Assembly (NCBI RefSeq): GCF_033441515.1
Contig: NZ_JAWQJT010000002.1
Location: 2,294,001-2,358,000, forward strand
Reading direction: 5' to 3'
DNA length: 64,000 nt
Origin: Amycolatopsis solani
GTDB taxonomy: Bacteria > Actinomycetota > Actinomycetes > Mycobacteriales > Pseudonocardiaceae
A model generated the notes under the pieces. That model ran no database searches and had not been told where the DNA came from. It was given only the letters and a program-made list of their open reading frames with translations. Positions within the stretch are counted from its first letter, which is position 1, and the number at the start of each line of letters is the position of its first letter. This document shows positions 9,018-17,682 of the stretch, piece by piece. The translations under genes were made by a program, and so were the position numbers.

Positions 9018-9940
9018 GTATCGAAGACCGGCTGTCCGGCCCGCTGCCGGACGTCGCCGGGGAAGCCGGGCACGCCGGGCACCCGCCGCGGGTGGGGTTC
9101 TTCACCGACACGTCGGTGTGCATCGGCTGCAAGGCCTGCGAAGTGGCCTGCAAGGAGTGGAACGCCGTCCCCGAAGACGGGCTGGACCTGCTCGGGATGT
9201 CGTTCGACAACACCGGCGCGCTGGGCGCGAACACCTGGCGGCACGTGGCTTTCGTCGAGCAGCCGCACCCGCCGAGCGGGCCGTCCACCGCTCCCCCGCC
9301 GGCCACTGCCGAGGACCTCGGCATGCCGTCGTTCGACCTGCCGGGCGCGAAGACCGGGGCCGACGGGCGGACCGACTTCCGCTGGCTGATGGCGTCGGAC
9401 GTGTGCAAGCACTGCACCCACGCCGGCTGCCTCGACGTCTGCCCGACGGGCGCGCTGTTCCGCACCGAGTTCGGCTCGGTCGTGGTGCAGCAGGACATCT
9501 GCAACGGCTGCGGCTACTGCGTTTCCGGCTGCCCGTACGGCGTCATCGACCGGCGGCCGGACGACGGGCGCGCGCAGAAGTGCACGCTCTGCTACGACCG
9601 GCTGCACGACGGCCTCGAACCGGCCTGCGCCAAGGCGTGCCCGACCGACTCCATCCAGTTCGGCGAGCTCGACGAGCTGCGCGAGCGGGCCGCCCACCGC
9701 GTCGAGCAGCTGCACGAACGCGGCGTCACCGAGGCCCGGCTCTACGGGCACGACCCCACCGACGGGGTCGGCGGCACCGGCGCGTTCTTCCTGCTGCTGG
9801 ACGAACCCGAGGTCTACGGCCTGCCGCCGGACCCGGTGGTGCCGACCCGCGAACTGCCCGCGATGTGGAAGTACGCCGGGGTGGCGGCGTCGGCGCTGCT
9901 CGCCGCCGCCGTCGCCGCGTTCGGAGGACGCCGCCGATGA
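9014..9940 (+). CDS. Formate dehydrogenase iron-sulfur (beta) subunit
   Basis: 308 residues. Four cysteine clusters for [4Fe-4S] centres are visible: CIGCKACEVAC (from about residue 36), CKHCTHAGCLDVCP, CNGCGYCVSGCP and CTLCYDRL with CAKACPTD. It carries electrons from the catalytic subunit to the membrane subunit. A C-terminal hydrophobic helix (VAASALLAAAVAAF followed by GGRRR) could anchor it, as in FdnH-like proteins. GTG at 9014 overlaps the alpha-subunit stop (GTGA), and its own stop overlaps the next start, so the three subunits are translationally coupled. Confidence 0.93.
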   Translation: MSIEDRLSGPLPDVAGEAGHAGHPPRVGFFTDTSVCIGCKACEVACKEWNAVPEDGLDLLGMSFDNTGALGANTWRHVAFVEQPHPPSGPSTAPPPATAEDLGMPSFDLPGAKTGADGRTDFRWLMASDVCKHCTHAGCLDVCPTGALFRTEFGSVVVQQDICNGCGYCVSGCPYGVIDRRPDDGRAQKCTLCYDRLHDGLEPACAKACPTDSIQFGELDELRERAAHRVEQLHERGVTEARLYGHDPTDGVGGTGAFFLLLDEPEVYGLPPDPVVPTRELPAMWKYAGVAASALLAAAVAAFGGRRR

Positions 9941-10905
9941 GTGCCCGCAAGCCCGGCCGCGCCCGCTCCCGCGAAGAGCTGATGGTGCCGGACGCCGAGT
10001 TCCAGTCCTACTACGGGCGGCCGGTGCTCAAGCCGCCGGTGTGGGAGTGGAAGGTGCCGGCCTACCTGTTCACCGGCGGGCTCGCGGCCGGCACGTCGCT
10101 GCTGGCCGCCGGCGCCGACCTGACCGGGCGGCCGCGGCTGCGCCGGGTGGGGCGAACCGGCTCGATGGCGGCGCTGCTGGCCAGCGTCTACCTGCTGGTC
10201 GCCGACCTCGGCCGGCCCGAACGGTTCCACCACATGCTGCGCGTCGCGAAACCGACGTCCCCGATGAGCGTGGGCACCTGGATCCTCACCGCGTTCGGGC
10301 CCGGGATGGGGATCGCGGCGGCCGCCGAGGTGCTGCCCGCCGGGCTGCGCCGCCGGTGGCCCGGCAAGCTCCTCGGCGCCGTCGCCCGCCCCGCCGGGCT
10401 CGCGTCGGCGCTCGTCGCCCCGGCGGTCGCGTCCTACACGGCGGTGCTGCTGTCCCAGACGGCGGTCCCGGCCTGGCACGAAGCCCATCCGCAGCTGCCG
10501 TTCGTCTTCACCGGCTCGGCGGCCGCGAGCTCCGGCGGCTTCGCGATGGTGCTGGTCCCGGTCGAGGAGGCGGGCCCGGCCCGCGCGCTGGCGGCGATGG
10601 GCGCGGTGGCCGAACTGGTGTCGTCGAAGGTGCTGGAGCAGCGGCTCGGCCTGACCGCGGAGGCGTACACGACGGGCAAGGCGCACCGGCTGCGGAAGTG
10701 GTCCGAGCGGCTGACCGCGGCGGGCCTGCTGGGTGCGCTCGCCGGGCACCGCAGCCGCGCGCTGTCGGTGGCCGCCGGTGCGGCGCTGTTCGCGGGGAGC
10801 GCGCTGCAGCGGTTCGGGGTGTTCGAGGCGGGCGTCGCGTCGACGAAGGACCCCAAGTACGTCGTCGTGCCCCAGCGGCAGCGCGCGGACGCGGCCGAGG
10901 GGTAG
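9937..10905 (+). CDS. NrfD/PsrC-type membrane subunit of formate dehydrogenase
   Basis: 322 residues with about eight hydrophobic segments. The N-terminus EELMVPDAEFQSYYGRP, the following PVWEWKVPAYLFTGGLAAG and the central DLGRPERFHHMLRV are typical of NrfD/PsrC proteins that exchange electrons with the quinone pool without heme. This differs from the cytochrome b gamma subunit of E. coli Fdh-N. Its ATG overlaps the beta-subunit stop (ATGA). The complex is inferred to couple cytoplasmic formate oxidation to menaquinone reduction. Confidence 0.88.
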   Translation: MSARKPGRARSREELMVPDAEFQSYYGRPVLKPPVWEWKVPAYLFTGGLAAGTSLLAAGADLTGRPRLRRVGRTGSMAALLASVYLLVADLGRPERFHHMLRVAKPTSPMSVGTWILTAFGPGMGIAAAAEVLPAGLRRRWPGKLLGAVARPAGLASALVAPAVASYTAVLLSQTAVPAWHEAHPQLPFVFTGSAAASSGGFAMVLVPVEEAGPARALAAMGAVAELVSSKVLEQRLGLTAEAYTTGKAHRLRKWSERLTAAGLLGALAGHRSRALSVAAGAALFAGSALQRFGVFEAGVASTKDPKYVVVPQRQRADAAEG

Positions 10906-10957
10906 CGCGGCTTGACCGGCGGATCCACCCGCGATTAGGGTCGGCCTCCCCCTTGGT

Positions 10958-10969
10958 GTTAGCGCTAAC
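10958..10969. promoter_or_regulatory. LacI-type operator
   Basis: The 12-bp perfect palindrome GTTAGCGCTAAC has the CG-centred form of LacI/GalR operators. It lies 21 bp before the lacI-family start, so autoregulation is likely. Confidence 0.7.
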
Positions 10970-10989
10970 TCCAGTGAAGGTCCCCGACG

Positions 10990-11964
10990 ATGACGAACCC
11001 CCGCGGCGCGGTGACCATCACCGACGTGGCGAACGCGGCCGGGGTCTCGGCGAGCACGGTGTCGTACGTGATCACCGGCAAGCGGACGATCTCCCCGGCG
11101 ACGCGGCGGCGGGTCGAGGAGACCATCCGCACCCTCGGCTACCGGCGCCGCGGCGGCTCGCCGGCCCCGCTCGCGGCCCGGGCCGGCGTGCTCGCGGTCG
11201 CGGTAGCGCTGGACTCGCACCCGGGCGCGGCGATGGAGTTCTTCGCCGCGGCCGCCGGCGCCGCCCGCGACCTCGGCTTCGACCTGCTCCTGGTCACCGA
11301 CGACACGGGCACGGCGGGCCTGCACCGGGTGACGTCGGCCGGGCTGGCCGACGCGGTGATCGTGCTGGACGCCGGCGACGACGACCCGCGCATCCCGGTC
11401 CTGCTCGCCTCCGGGCGCCCGGCGATCCTGGTCGGCCGCCACCGCGGCCCGGCCGCCGTCCCCCTGGACTTCGCCCCGGCCGGCCAAGCCTGCGCCACCC
11501 ACCTCGCCGGCCTCGGCCACCGCTCGATCGCCCACCTCACCCCATCGGCCGGGAACCGCCTCCGCTACCTGGCGGGCTTCCGCGAATCCGTCGCCCACCG
11601 GGGTCTGGAAGCGCTTTCCCGGCCGTGCGGTCCTGAGGACGTCCCGCGCTGCCTGGACGAGCTGCTGCCCGGGCCGACGGCCTTGGTCGTGCACGACGAA
11701 GCCGTGCTGCCCGTGCTACTGGCCGACCTTGGCCGTCGTGGGTTGCGGGTGCCGGCGGACGTGTCGGTCGTGGCGGTGTGCTCGGCCACGGTGGCGACCC
11801 GGCAGCGGAGCCACCCGACCGCGGTGGTCATCCCGGCACCCGAGCTGGGCGTGCGGGCGGTGGAGCTGGCGGTCCACCGGCTGGACGGGGCGGGCGAGCT
11901 GGAGCAGGAGCCGGTGACGCCCGCGCTGGTCATCGGCGAGACCACGGGCCCACCCGCCGGTTGA
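10990..11964 (+). CDS. LacI-family transcriptional regulator
   Basis: 324 residues. The N-terminal HTH has TITDVANAAGVSASTVSYVI and hinge TRRRVEETIRTLGYR, typical of LacI/GalR. A periplasmic-binding-protein-like effector domain follows from about residue 60. Operator-like GTTAGCGCTAAC lies just upstream. No sugar gene is adjacent: the formate dehydrogenase operon ends 84 bp upstream and a hairpin repeat follows. The effector is therefore unknown, and control of the upstream operon is not indicated. Confidence 0.9.
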   Translation: MTNPRGAVTITDVANAAGVSASTVSYVITGKRTISPATRRRVEETIRTLGYRRRGGSPAPLAARAGVLAVAVALDSHPGAAMEFFAAAAGAARDLGFDLLLVTDDTGTAGLHRVTSAGLADAVIVLDAGDDDPRIPVLLASGRPAILVGRHRGPAAVPLDFAPAGQACATHLAGLGHRSIAHLTPSAGNRLRYLAGFRESVAHRGLEALSRPCGPEDVPRCLDELLPGPTALVVHDEAVLPVLLADLGRRGLRVPADVSVVAVCSATVATRQRSHPTAVVIPAPELGVRAVELAVHRLDGAGELEQEPVTPALVIGETTGPPAG

Positions 11965-11982
11965 GCGGCCGCGCCGGCGATG

Positions 11983-12120
11983 CGCCCCAATGTGGCGTTC
12001 GGTGCTCCATCCATGCCCCCGCCACCACCCTCAACGGAGGCGCTTCGCGCCGCGGTGCCCATCCAACGCACCCAATGTGGCGTTCGGTGCGTTGGACGCA
12101 CCCAATGCCACATTGGGGCG
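11983..12120. repeat. CCCAATGTGGCGTT hairpin repeat, locus 1
   Basis: Contains a single arm near 11,984-12,005 and an imperfect hairpin at 12,071-12,117: arms 12,071-12,092 and 12,096-12,117 start CCCAATGTGGCG and end in its complement with a few mismatches. It lies between two convergent genes, where it could terminate transcription from both sides. The same unit occurs at 22,268 and 36,920. Confidence 0.8.
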
Positions 12121-12133
12121 CTTGACCCGCGCC

Positions 12134-12433
12134 TCACTCCGGCGCTGCGAGCCCTCCCGGCTCCAGGCCGAGTGCCGCCACCAGGTCGGCCACCCGGTGG
12201 TGGGACTCCAGTGGGTGGCGCAGCCTGCCCTCCGGGTGGATCTCGTAGTGGTTGCGCCTGCCGATGCGGTGGCGTTCGAGGTAGCCCTCCTCGATCAGGT
12301 CGCCGAGGATGAGCTGCACCCCGCGTTCCGTGATCCCCACCCGGGTGGCGATGTCGTGCAGGGTCCGGTCGGGATCCGCGGCCACGCACAGCAGGACGTG
12401 CGCGTGGTTGCTCAGGAACGTCCACGAAGCCAT
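12134..12433 (-). CDS. Small winged-helix transcriptional regulator
   Basis: 99 residues. It begins WTFLSNHAHVLLCVAADP, followed by a winged helix with TLHDIATRVGITERGVQLIL as the HTH and RIGRRNHYEI as the wing. This resembles single-domain MarR/ArsR-like regulators of actinobacteria. GTG at 12,442 in the same frame is an alternative start; neither has a clear ribosome-binding site. It is divergent from the riboswitch-controlled TerC gene. Target and ligand are unknown; no metal-binding cysteines are apparent. Confidence 0.75.
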   Translation of the reverse strand: MASWTFLSNHAHVLLCVAADPDRTLHDIATRVGITERGVQLILGDLIEEGYLERHRIGRRNHYEIHPEGRLRHPLESHHRVADLVAALGLEPGGLAAPE

Positions 12434-12493
12434 ACCGTCCACAGTAGACGTCCGAACTTGACAGACGAAGTGCGGTTCGTCATTCTGGAGTAA

Positions 12494-12590
12494 CGGAGGG
12501 GAGTACCCGCCCGGTCCGGCATCGTCAATCCGGCTGCCCCGGCGCAGTCCGGTGCCGGCGTCACACCGCGTGTGACCGGGGAGACCTCTG
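12494..12590 (+). promoter_or_regulatory. yybP-ykoY (manganese) riboswitch
   Basis: The family's conserved blocks appear in order: GGGGAGTA at about 12,498-12,505, ATCGTCAATCCGGC from about 12,521, a TCACACC-GCG-TGTGAC hairpin, and GGGGAGACCT before the closing strand. P1 pairs CGGAGG (12,494-12,499) with CCTCTG (12,585-12,590), one G-U. This family binds Mn2+ and commonly precedes TerC/Alx membrane protein genes, exactly the context here. The TerC ribosome-binding site is about 16 bases downstream, so translational control is plausible. Confidence 0.85.
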
Positions 12591-12619
12591 GTTCGTCACC
12601 GAACCGGAGGAGTGTGCAC

Positions 12620-13543
12620 GTGATCGTTCCCTTCTGGGCCTGGCTCGCCGTGCTCGGGGTCATCCTGGCGATGCTCGCCGTCGATCTGGCCGCCCATCGC
12701 CGGGCGCACGTCGTCGGGGTCCGTGAAGCCCTGGCCTGGTCCGGCGTGTGGGTGACGCTGGGGGTGGCCTTCGGCGCCGTCGTCTGGTGGGTCTGGGGCG
12801 CGGAGTTCGCGGGCCAGTACTTCGCCGGCTACGTCATCGAAAAGTCGCTGGCGGTCGACAACGTCTTCGTCTTCGCCATCATCTTCGGGTACTTCGCCGT
12901 TCCCCGCGAGCACCAGCACCGCGTGCTGTTCTACGGCGTGCTCGGCGCGCTGGTGTTCCGCGCGGTGTTCATCGCGGCGGGCTCGGCGCTGATCGCGAGC
13001 TTCGCCTGGATCCTCTACGTCTTCGGGGCTTTCCTGGTCGTCACCGGCGTGCGGATGGCGGTGCACCGCGAGGAGGAAGTCGACTACGAGCGCAACATCG
13101 TGCTGCGCGCGTTCCGCCGGGTCGTCCCCTCGACCGATCGCCACCACGGCGCCCGGTTCCTCGTCCGCGAAGGCGGCCGCTGGGTGGCGACGCCGCTGCT
13201 CGCCGTCCTGGTGCTGATCGAGGTCGTCGACGTCGTCTTCGCGGTCGACTCGATCCCGGCGATCTTCGCGGTGACGCGGGAGCCGTTCCTCGTGTTCACG
13301 TCGAACGCCTTCGCCGTCCTCGGCCTGCGGGCGATGTACTTCCTGCTGGCCGACGTCATGCACCGGTTCGTCTACCTCAAGTTCGGGCTGGCGCTGGTGC
13401 TGGTCTGGGTCGGGGTGAAGATGCTGCTGCTGGAGGTCTGGAAGATCCCGACGGCGCTGTCGCTGGGCGTGGTGGCCGCGATCCTCGCGACAGCGGTCGG
13501 CGCCAGTCTCCTGAAAACAAGGGCGAACGCCGGCTCGCCGTAA
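12620..13543 (+). CDS. TerC/Alx-family integral membrane protein
   Basis: 307 residues with about nine hydrophobic helices. Two acidic family motifs are clear: SLAVDNVFVFAIIFGYF in the first half and DVVFAVDSIPAIFAVTRE in the second. TerC/Alx proteins export Mn2+ or supply it to exported proteins. GTG 12,620 is chosen because GGAGG lies 9 bases upstream and MIVPFWAWLAV then begins the first helix. The upstream yybP-ykoY riboswitch supports Mn2+-responsive expression and a Mn2+ transport role. Confidence 0.9.
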   Translation: MIVPFWAWLAVLGVILAMLAVDLAAHRRAHVVGVREALAWSGVWVTLGVAFGAVVWWVWGAEFAGQYFAGYVIEKSLAVDNVFVFAIIFGYFAVPREHQHRVLFYGVLGALVFRAVFIAAGSALIASFAWILYVFGAFLVVTGVRMAVHREEEVDYERNIVLRAFRRVVPSTDRHHGARFLVREGGRWVATPLLAVLVLIEVVDVVFAVDSIPAIFAVTREPFLVFTSNAFAVLGLRAMYFLLADVMHRFVYLKFGLALVLVWVGVKMLLLEVWKIPTALSLGVVAAILATAVGASLLKTRANAGSP

Positions 13544-13583
13544 TTCGCTTGCCCCGCACCCGGCCCGCCGCTGGACTGTCCCG

Positions 13584-14798
13584 ATGGAGATCCGCTCGAC
13601 CACCGGCGAGGACCTCGACGCCTTCGTCGCCACCTTCCACACCGCGCTGGGGCGCTTCCCGGACACCCCGGGCCCGGACGGCGGGGTCTGGTGGTCGGCG
13701 CTCGAAATGGACCGCAACCTGCTGGCCGTCGCGCCGGACGGGCGGCCCGTCGGCACCGCGGGCGCGTACTCCTTCGAGCTCACCCTGCCCGGCGAGATCG
13801 TCGCCCCGGTGACCGGGGTGACCGCCGTCGGGGTGCTGCCCTCGCACCGGCGGCGGGGCGTGCTCACCGCGATGATGCGGCGTCAGCTCGCCGACCTGCG
13901 CGCCCGCGGGGAGTTCCTCTCCGTGCTGCTGGCCTCCGAAGCCGCGATCTACCGCCGGTTCGGCTACGGGCCAGCGACCTACACGCAGCAGCTGACCGTG
14001 CCGCGCCACCAGGCCGAGCCGGCCCTCCCCCGGGCCCGTACCGCCGCGGCGGCGCCCGGCTCGATCGAGGTGCGGCCGCGTGCCGAATGCGTCGAGACCA
14101 TGGCCGAGGTCTACGACGCCTACCGCCGCGCGCAGCCCGGTGCGCTGTCGCGGCCGCCGCGCTGGTGGAGCTCGGGCGCGGGGAAGCCCCCGATCTCGCC
14201 GGTGCCGCGGTACGTCGCCGTCCACCGCGACGCCGACGGGGTCGCCGACGGCTACGCCAGCTACTCGGTCGGCGGGCCCCGCACCTTGACTGTCGACGAA
14301 ACCATCACCACCGACGACGCCGTCTTCACCGCGCTGGCCCGCTTCGCGCTCGGGCACGACCTGGTGTCCGACGTCGTGTTCAAGCACGTGCCGCCCGGGC
14401 ACCCGCTGCGCTGGCAGTTCGCGGACTTCCGCGCCGGCCAGGTCGGCGACGACACGGACTGGCTCTGGGTCCGCCTGCTCGACGTCCCCCGCGCGCTGAC
14501 CGCCCGCGGCTGGGCGGCCGACGGCGAACTGGTCCTCGACGTCACCGACCCGTTCCTCGCCGAGCGGAACCGCTACCTGCTGACCGTCCGGGACGGCAAG
14601 GCCGAATGCGGCCTGACGGACCGCGAACCCGACCTGTCCCTGGACGTGAGCGACCTGGGTTCGATCTACCTCGGCGGCACGGTCCCGGGCACGCTGGTGC
14701 GCGCCGGCCACGTCGAGGCCCACCACCCGGCGGCGGCCGCCGTCGCGGACGCGCTCTTCCGGCCCGAGCGCGCGCCGCACTGCCTGCACTGGTTCTAG
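13584..14798 (+). CDS. eis: Eis-like GNAT N-acetyltransferase
   Basis: 404 residues, matching the Eis family. It has an N-terminal GNAT fold with the acetyl-CoA loop VGVLPSHRRRGVLTAMM (about residues 84-100), a second GNAT-like fold and a C-terminal sterol-carrier-like domain. The protein ends in Phe404 (CLHWF); in Mycobacterium tuberculosis Eis the C-terminal Phe carboxylate is part of the active site. Mycobacterial Eis acetylates aminoglycosides and lysines; the substrate here is unknown. Its stop overlaps that of the convergent Acg-type gene by 4 bases. Confidence 0.85.
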   Translation: MEIRSTTGEDLDAFVATFHTALGRFPDTPGPDGGVWWSALEMDRNLLAVAPDGRPVGTAGAYSFELTLPGEIVAPVTGVTAVGVLPSHRRRGVLTAMMRRQLADLRARGEFLSVLLASEAAIYRRFGYGPATYTQQLTVPRHQAEPALPRARTAAAAPGSIEVRPRAECVETMAEVYDAYRRAQPGALSRPPRWWSSGAGKPPISPVPRYVAVHRDADGVADGYASYSVGGPRTLTVDETITTDDAVFTALARFALGHDLVSDVVFKHVPPGHPLRWQFADFRAGQVGDDTDWLWVRLLDVPRALTARGWAADGELVLDVTDPFLAERNRYLLTVRDGKAECGLTDREPDLSLDVSDLGSIYLGGTVPGTLVRAGHVEAHHPAAAAVADALFRPERAPHCLHWF

Positions 14799-15772
14799 GC
14801 GTTCACGTCGCCGTGGCGGGTGAGCACGTCCTCGACCGGACGGCGCGCCGTCAACCGGGCCGGGTAGCCGTAGCCGATGCGCAGCAGGGTGTGCGGCTGG
14901 CCCAGCCCCGCGAACAGGGCGGCGAGCGCCTCCCGCGTCCGCGGGGTCTCGAACGGCTGCGACAGGAACGACGTCGCCAGGCCCTCCGCGGTCGCGGTGA
15001 GCAGCACGCGCTGCATCGCCATCCCGGCCCGGACTTCCGCGTACGGCCCGTGGTCGCGGGTCAGCAGCACGCCGAGCAGCGGCTCCCGCTCGTACTCGCG
15101 CTCGGGCAGGTCCCGGTTTTCGTGCGAGGCGCGCAGCGACACGACGCCGTGGCCGCGCGGCGGCGGCCCGGACGCGGTTTTCGGGACTCCGTCGGGGCTC
15201 GAGGCGTCGCGCTGGGTCCAGAAGGCCGTCTCCCGCCGGAACTCCGGGTCTTCCGCCTGGAGTGCTTCGGCCTGGCGGACCAGCGACGCCACCGGGGTGT
15301 ACCGGCCGGAGGCGTCGAGGAATTCGAGCTGCCCGCCCTCGTCCAGGGCCGCGGCTTTGAGCGCCACGCGCGCCGCGGGCGGCACCGCCTTGTCCAGCAG
15401 CGGACGGCGGTTGGTGTGCCGGCGGAAGACGGCCTCGGCGAGCCGGCGTTCGGCGGCGGTCGACTTCTGGTTGCCGTCGAGCCGGACCGTCACGGCCAAG
15501 GCGGGCTCGGCCGGGTCCGGCAGCATCCGCACGAGCGTGGCGAACCCGTTGGCCCGCAGGCAGATCTGCAGGTTGAACGCGGCGGCCCCGCAGGCGAGCC
15601 GCGCCTCCCGCCCGGCCGGGTCCGCGACCGCGAGGACCCGCTCGCGGTCGAGCCACACCTCGACGGTGTCCGGCCGGACGGCGAACCGCCACGGCTGGGT
15701 GTTGTGCGGCGAAGGCGCGCGCACGGCGGAGGCGAGGGCCTGGTCGAACACGCTCGGCAGGGGTCGGCTCAT
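14795..15772 (-). CDS. Acg-type nitroreductase-like protein 1
   Basis: 325 residues with the Acg family layout: an N-terminal FMN-binding motif SAVRAPSPHNTQPWRF (about residues 15-30), a middle RRHTNRRPLL segment and a C-terminal GLATSFLSQPFETP. M. tuberculosis Acg binds FMN but lacks ordinary nitroreductase activity and is strongly induced by DosR. A DosR-box-like sequence lies about 100 bp upstream (15,874-15,887), inside the end of the second acg gene. With that paralog and a devR gene beside it, a role in the hypoxia/dormancy response is likely. Confidence 0.88.
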   Translation of the reverse strand: MSRPLPSVFDQALASAVRAPSPHNTQPWRFAVRPDTVEVWLDRERVLAVADPAGREARLACGAAAFNLQICLRANGFATLVRMLPDPAEPALAVTVRLDGNQKSTAAERRLAEAVFRRHTNRRPLLDKAVPPAARVALKAAALDEGGQLEFLDASGRYTPVASLVRQAEALQAEDPEFRRETAFWTQRDASSPDGVPKTASGPPPRGHGVVSLRASHENRDLPEREYEREPLLGVLLTRDHGPYAEVRAGMAMQRVLLTATAEGLATSFLSQPFETPRTREALAALFAGLGQPHTLLRIGYGYPARLTARRPVEDVLTRHGDVNA

Positions 15773-15861
15773 GGTCGGGCTCCGCGGGCTGGGTGACGGA
15801 CTTGGGGACGACGGACGGCCTCAGCATCGCCGCCGGCCGGGCGGCGCGCGACGGCCGCGCG

Positions 15862-16857
15862 TCACGACCGGAGAGGACCAAAGACCCCGGTGGCCGAAGC
15901 GAACAGCTCGCCGAGCGGAAGCCGGGGCGAGGGCGCCGCCGGGACGGCCGGGTGGCCGAAGCGGAAGATCGCCTGCGGGACACCGGGCAGCGCCAGCTCC
16001 GAGACGAGCCGGGCGCGGAAACCGGTCAGGTGCAACGGCTGGGTGAGCACCGAACCGGCCAGTGCCTTGGCGGTCGCGGTCAGCCAGGCGCGCTGCAGGG
16101 CGGCGCCGGCGGCGAGGTGCTCGGCGCGCGCGTCGCCGTCCGTGCAGACGATCAGCAGGGCCTCCGCGGCCAGCCGCGCGGCGAGCACCGCATCGTCCGG
16201 GACCGGGGTGCCGCGGCGGACGAGTCCCGCCGCCGGCAGGGCTTCGGAGCTGAGCGCGTCCTCGGGGACGCCGTCGCCGGTCACCGCGCCGCCGTGGCTG
16301 TGCGCGGTCCACAGCGCCAGTTCGCGCTGGTAGCCGCGGTCTTCGCGGAGCACGCGCGTCGCGAAGCCGAGCAGCTGCGCCAGCTTGTCCAGGTGCCTGG
16401 GTACGACGAGCCGCACCCCCGCCGTCTCCCCCGCGGCGACCAGCGCGGTGCGGGCACCGGCGGGTACGCGGCCGGGGCCGAACGGGTGCCGGTAGGTGCG
16501 GCGGCGGGTGATGGCCCGGTACAGCGCGAGTTCGCGGGCCGCGATGGGGCGCGGCCGGCCGATCGTCACCGTGGCCGCGACGTCCGCGCCGGTCGCGAGC
16601 TCGGTGCGGCAGTCGCGGCCGAGGGCGCGGACGGCGAGCTCCAGGTTCGTGAGGGCGGCGCCGCAGGAGAGCGTCCGGTCGCGGCCGGCCGGGTCGTGCC
16701 GGCGCAGCCCGACGTCCCGGCGCTCGATCAGGTCCACTTCCCCGCCGCGGACGAGCAGCTGCCACGGCTGGCTGTTGTGCACCGAGGGCGCACGGCTGAC
16801 GGCCCGCGCGAGCAGGCCGATCTGCTCCGACGTCAGACGCGCTCCGGAAGTTGTCAC
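15862..16857 (-). CDS. Acg-type nitroreductase-like protein 2
   Basis: 331 residues, paralogous to the neighbouring Acg-type protein. The FMN motif is AVSRAPSVHNSQPWQLLV (about residues 17-34), with RRRTYRHPFG in the middle and a C-terminal LTQPLHLTGF. GTG 16,857 is chosen because it gives the family's usual N-terminus; the frame is open upstream but overlaps devR there. A strong DosR-box-like site lies 59 bp upstream in the 83-bp gap after devR. Probably part of the same hypoxia/redox regulon as its paralog. Confidence 0.87.
   Translation of the reverse strand: MTTSGARLTSEQIGLLARAVSRAPSVHNSQPWQLLVRGGEVDLIERRDVGLRRHDPAGRDRTLSCGAALTNLELAVRALGRDCRTELATGADVAATVTIGRPRPIAARELALYRAITRRRTYRHPFGPGRVPAGARTALVAAGETAGVRLVVPRHLDKLAQLLGFATRVLREDRGYQRELALWTAHSHGGAVTGDGVPEDALSSEALPAAGLVRRGTPVPDDAVLAARLAAEALLIVCTDGDARAEHLAAGAALQRAWLTATAKALAGSVLTQPLHLTGFRARLVSELALPGVPQAIFRFGHPAVPAAPSPRLPLGELFASATGVFGPLRS
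15874..15887 (-). promoter_or_regulatory. DosR-box-like site upstream of acg gene 1
   Basis: On the minus strand it reads GGGTCTTTGGTCCT, close to the core GGGACTWWAGTCCC of the DosR consensus. It is about 102 bp upstream of the 15,772 start and overlaps the last codons of the second acg gene. Confidence 0.55.
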
Positions 16858-16915
16858 GAGACCAGCAAACGCCGGCCGGAGGCGCCGCGACGCGGCCGGA
16901 TTACCCTGGTACGCG

Positions 16916-16929
16916 GGGACTTTCGTCAC
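16916..16929. promoter_or_regulatory. DosR-box-like site upstream of acg gene 2
   Basis: GGGACTTTCGTCAC on the plus strand, extended by G and C on its flanks, matches the DosR consensus core with two differences. It sits in the short gap between the devR stop and the acg gene 2 start. Confidence 0.65.
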
Positions 16930-16940
16930 CAGCGTGGCGC

Positions 16941-17579
16941 TCAGCCCTTCGGCTTCCGCAGCTCGGTGGCCAGCACCGCGGCCTGGGTCCGGCGTTCCAG
17001 CCCCAGCTTCGTCAGCAATCGCGAGACGTAGTTCTTGACCGTCTTCTCCGCCAGGAACATCCGCTCCGAGATCTGCCGGTTGGTCAGGCCCTCGCCGATC
17101 AGCTCCAGCAGCTTGCGCTCCTGCTCCGAAAGCTCGGCCAGCGGTCCCTTCTTCGCCTGGCTGTCCCGCAGCCGCGCCATCAGCGCGGCGGCCGCGTGCG
17201 CGTCGAGCAGGGATTGGCCCGCGCCGACCGTCCGCACCGCGGAAACCAGGTCCATGCCCTTGATGTCCTTGATGACGAACCCGCTCGCGCCGGCCAGCAC
17301 CGCGTCGAGCATGGCCTGCTCGTCGGTGTAGGAGGTGAGCATCAGGCACTTGAGGCCGGGCAGTTTCGACCGCAGCTCCCGCGCGAGCTCGATGCCGTTG
17401 CCGTCCGGGAGCCGGACGTCCAGCACCGCGACGTCGGGGTTCAGCGCGGGCACGCGGGCCAGTGCCTGCGACACGCTACCGGCCTGCCCGACGACGAGCA
17501 GCTCCTCGTCCTCGTCGAGCAGATCGGCGACCCCGCGGCGGACGACCTCGTGGTCGTCGACCAGGAACACGCGCAGCAT
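16941..17579 (-). CDS. devR: DevR/DosR-type response regulator (NarL/LuxR family)
   Basis: 212 residues. The receiver domain has Asp8/Asp9, phospho-acceptor Asp54 (VLDVRLPDG) and Lys104 (VIKDIKGM). The LuxR-type HTH spans about 150-210, with Lys179, Lys182 and Asn183 in AEKTVKNYV at the positions that contact DNA in M. tuberculosis DosR. Overall similarity to mycobacterial DevR is high throughout. In mycobacteria DevS/DosT kinases activate it under hypoxia or NO; no kinase gene lies in this window, so its sensor must be elsewhere. A DosR-like box lies 63 bp upstream, suggesting autoregulation. Confidence 0.92.
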   Translation of the reverse strand: MLRVFLVDDHEVVRRGVADLLDEDEELLVVGQAGSVSQALARVPALNPDVAVLDVRLPDGNGIELARELRSKLPGLKCLMLTSYTDEQAMLDAVLAGASGFVIKDIKGMDLVSAVRTVGAGQSLLDAHAAAALMARLRDSQAKKGPLAELSEQERKLLELIGEGLTNRQISERMFLAEKTVKNYVSRLLTKLGLERRTQAAVLATELRKPKG

Positions 17580-17641
17580 TCGGACCTCCCGGCGGCGGTG
17601 CGGCGGAGGATCAGCCTACGGCCCCGCGTCCCCGCGCGGAG

Positions 17642-17655
17642 GTGACCAAAGTCCC
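17642..17655 (-). promoter_or_regulatory. DosR-box-like site upstream of devR
   Basis: On the minus strand it reads GGGACTTTGGTCAC, differing at one base from the site before acg gene 2. It lies 63 bp upstream of the devR start, in the gap after the LAL regulator stop. Confidence 0.65.
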
Positions 17656-17682
17656 CGGCCGGGGGCCACAGGTCCCGGGACG

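Noticed and set aside
10906..10989. LacI-type regulator as controller of the formate dehydrogenase operon
   Set aside because: The operator lies between the operon's end and lacI, not before the operon; no matching palindrome was seen upstream of 5,742.
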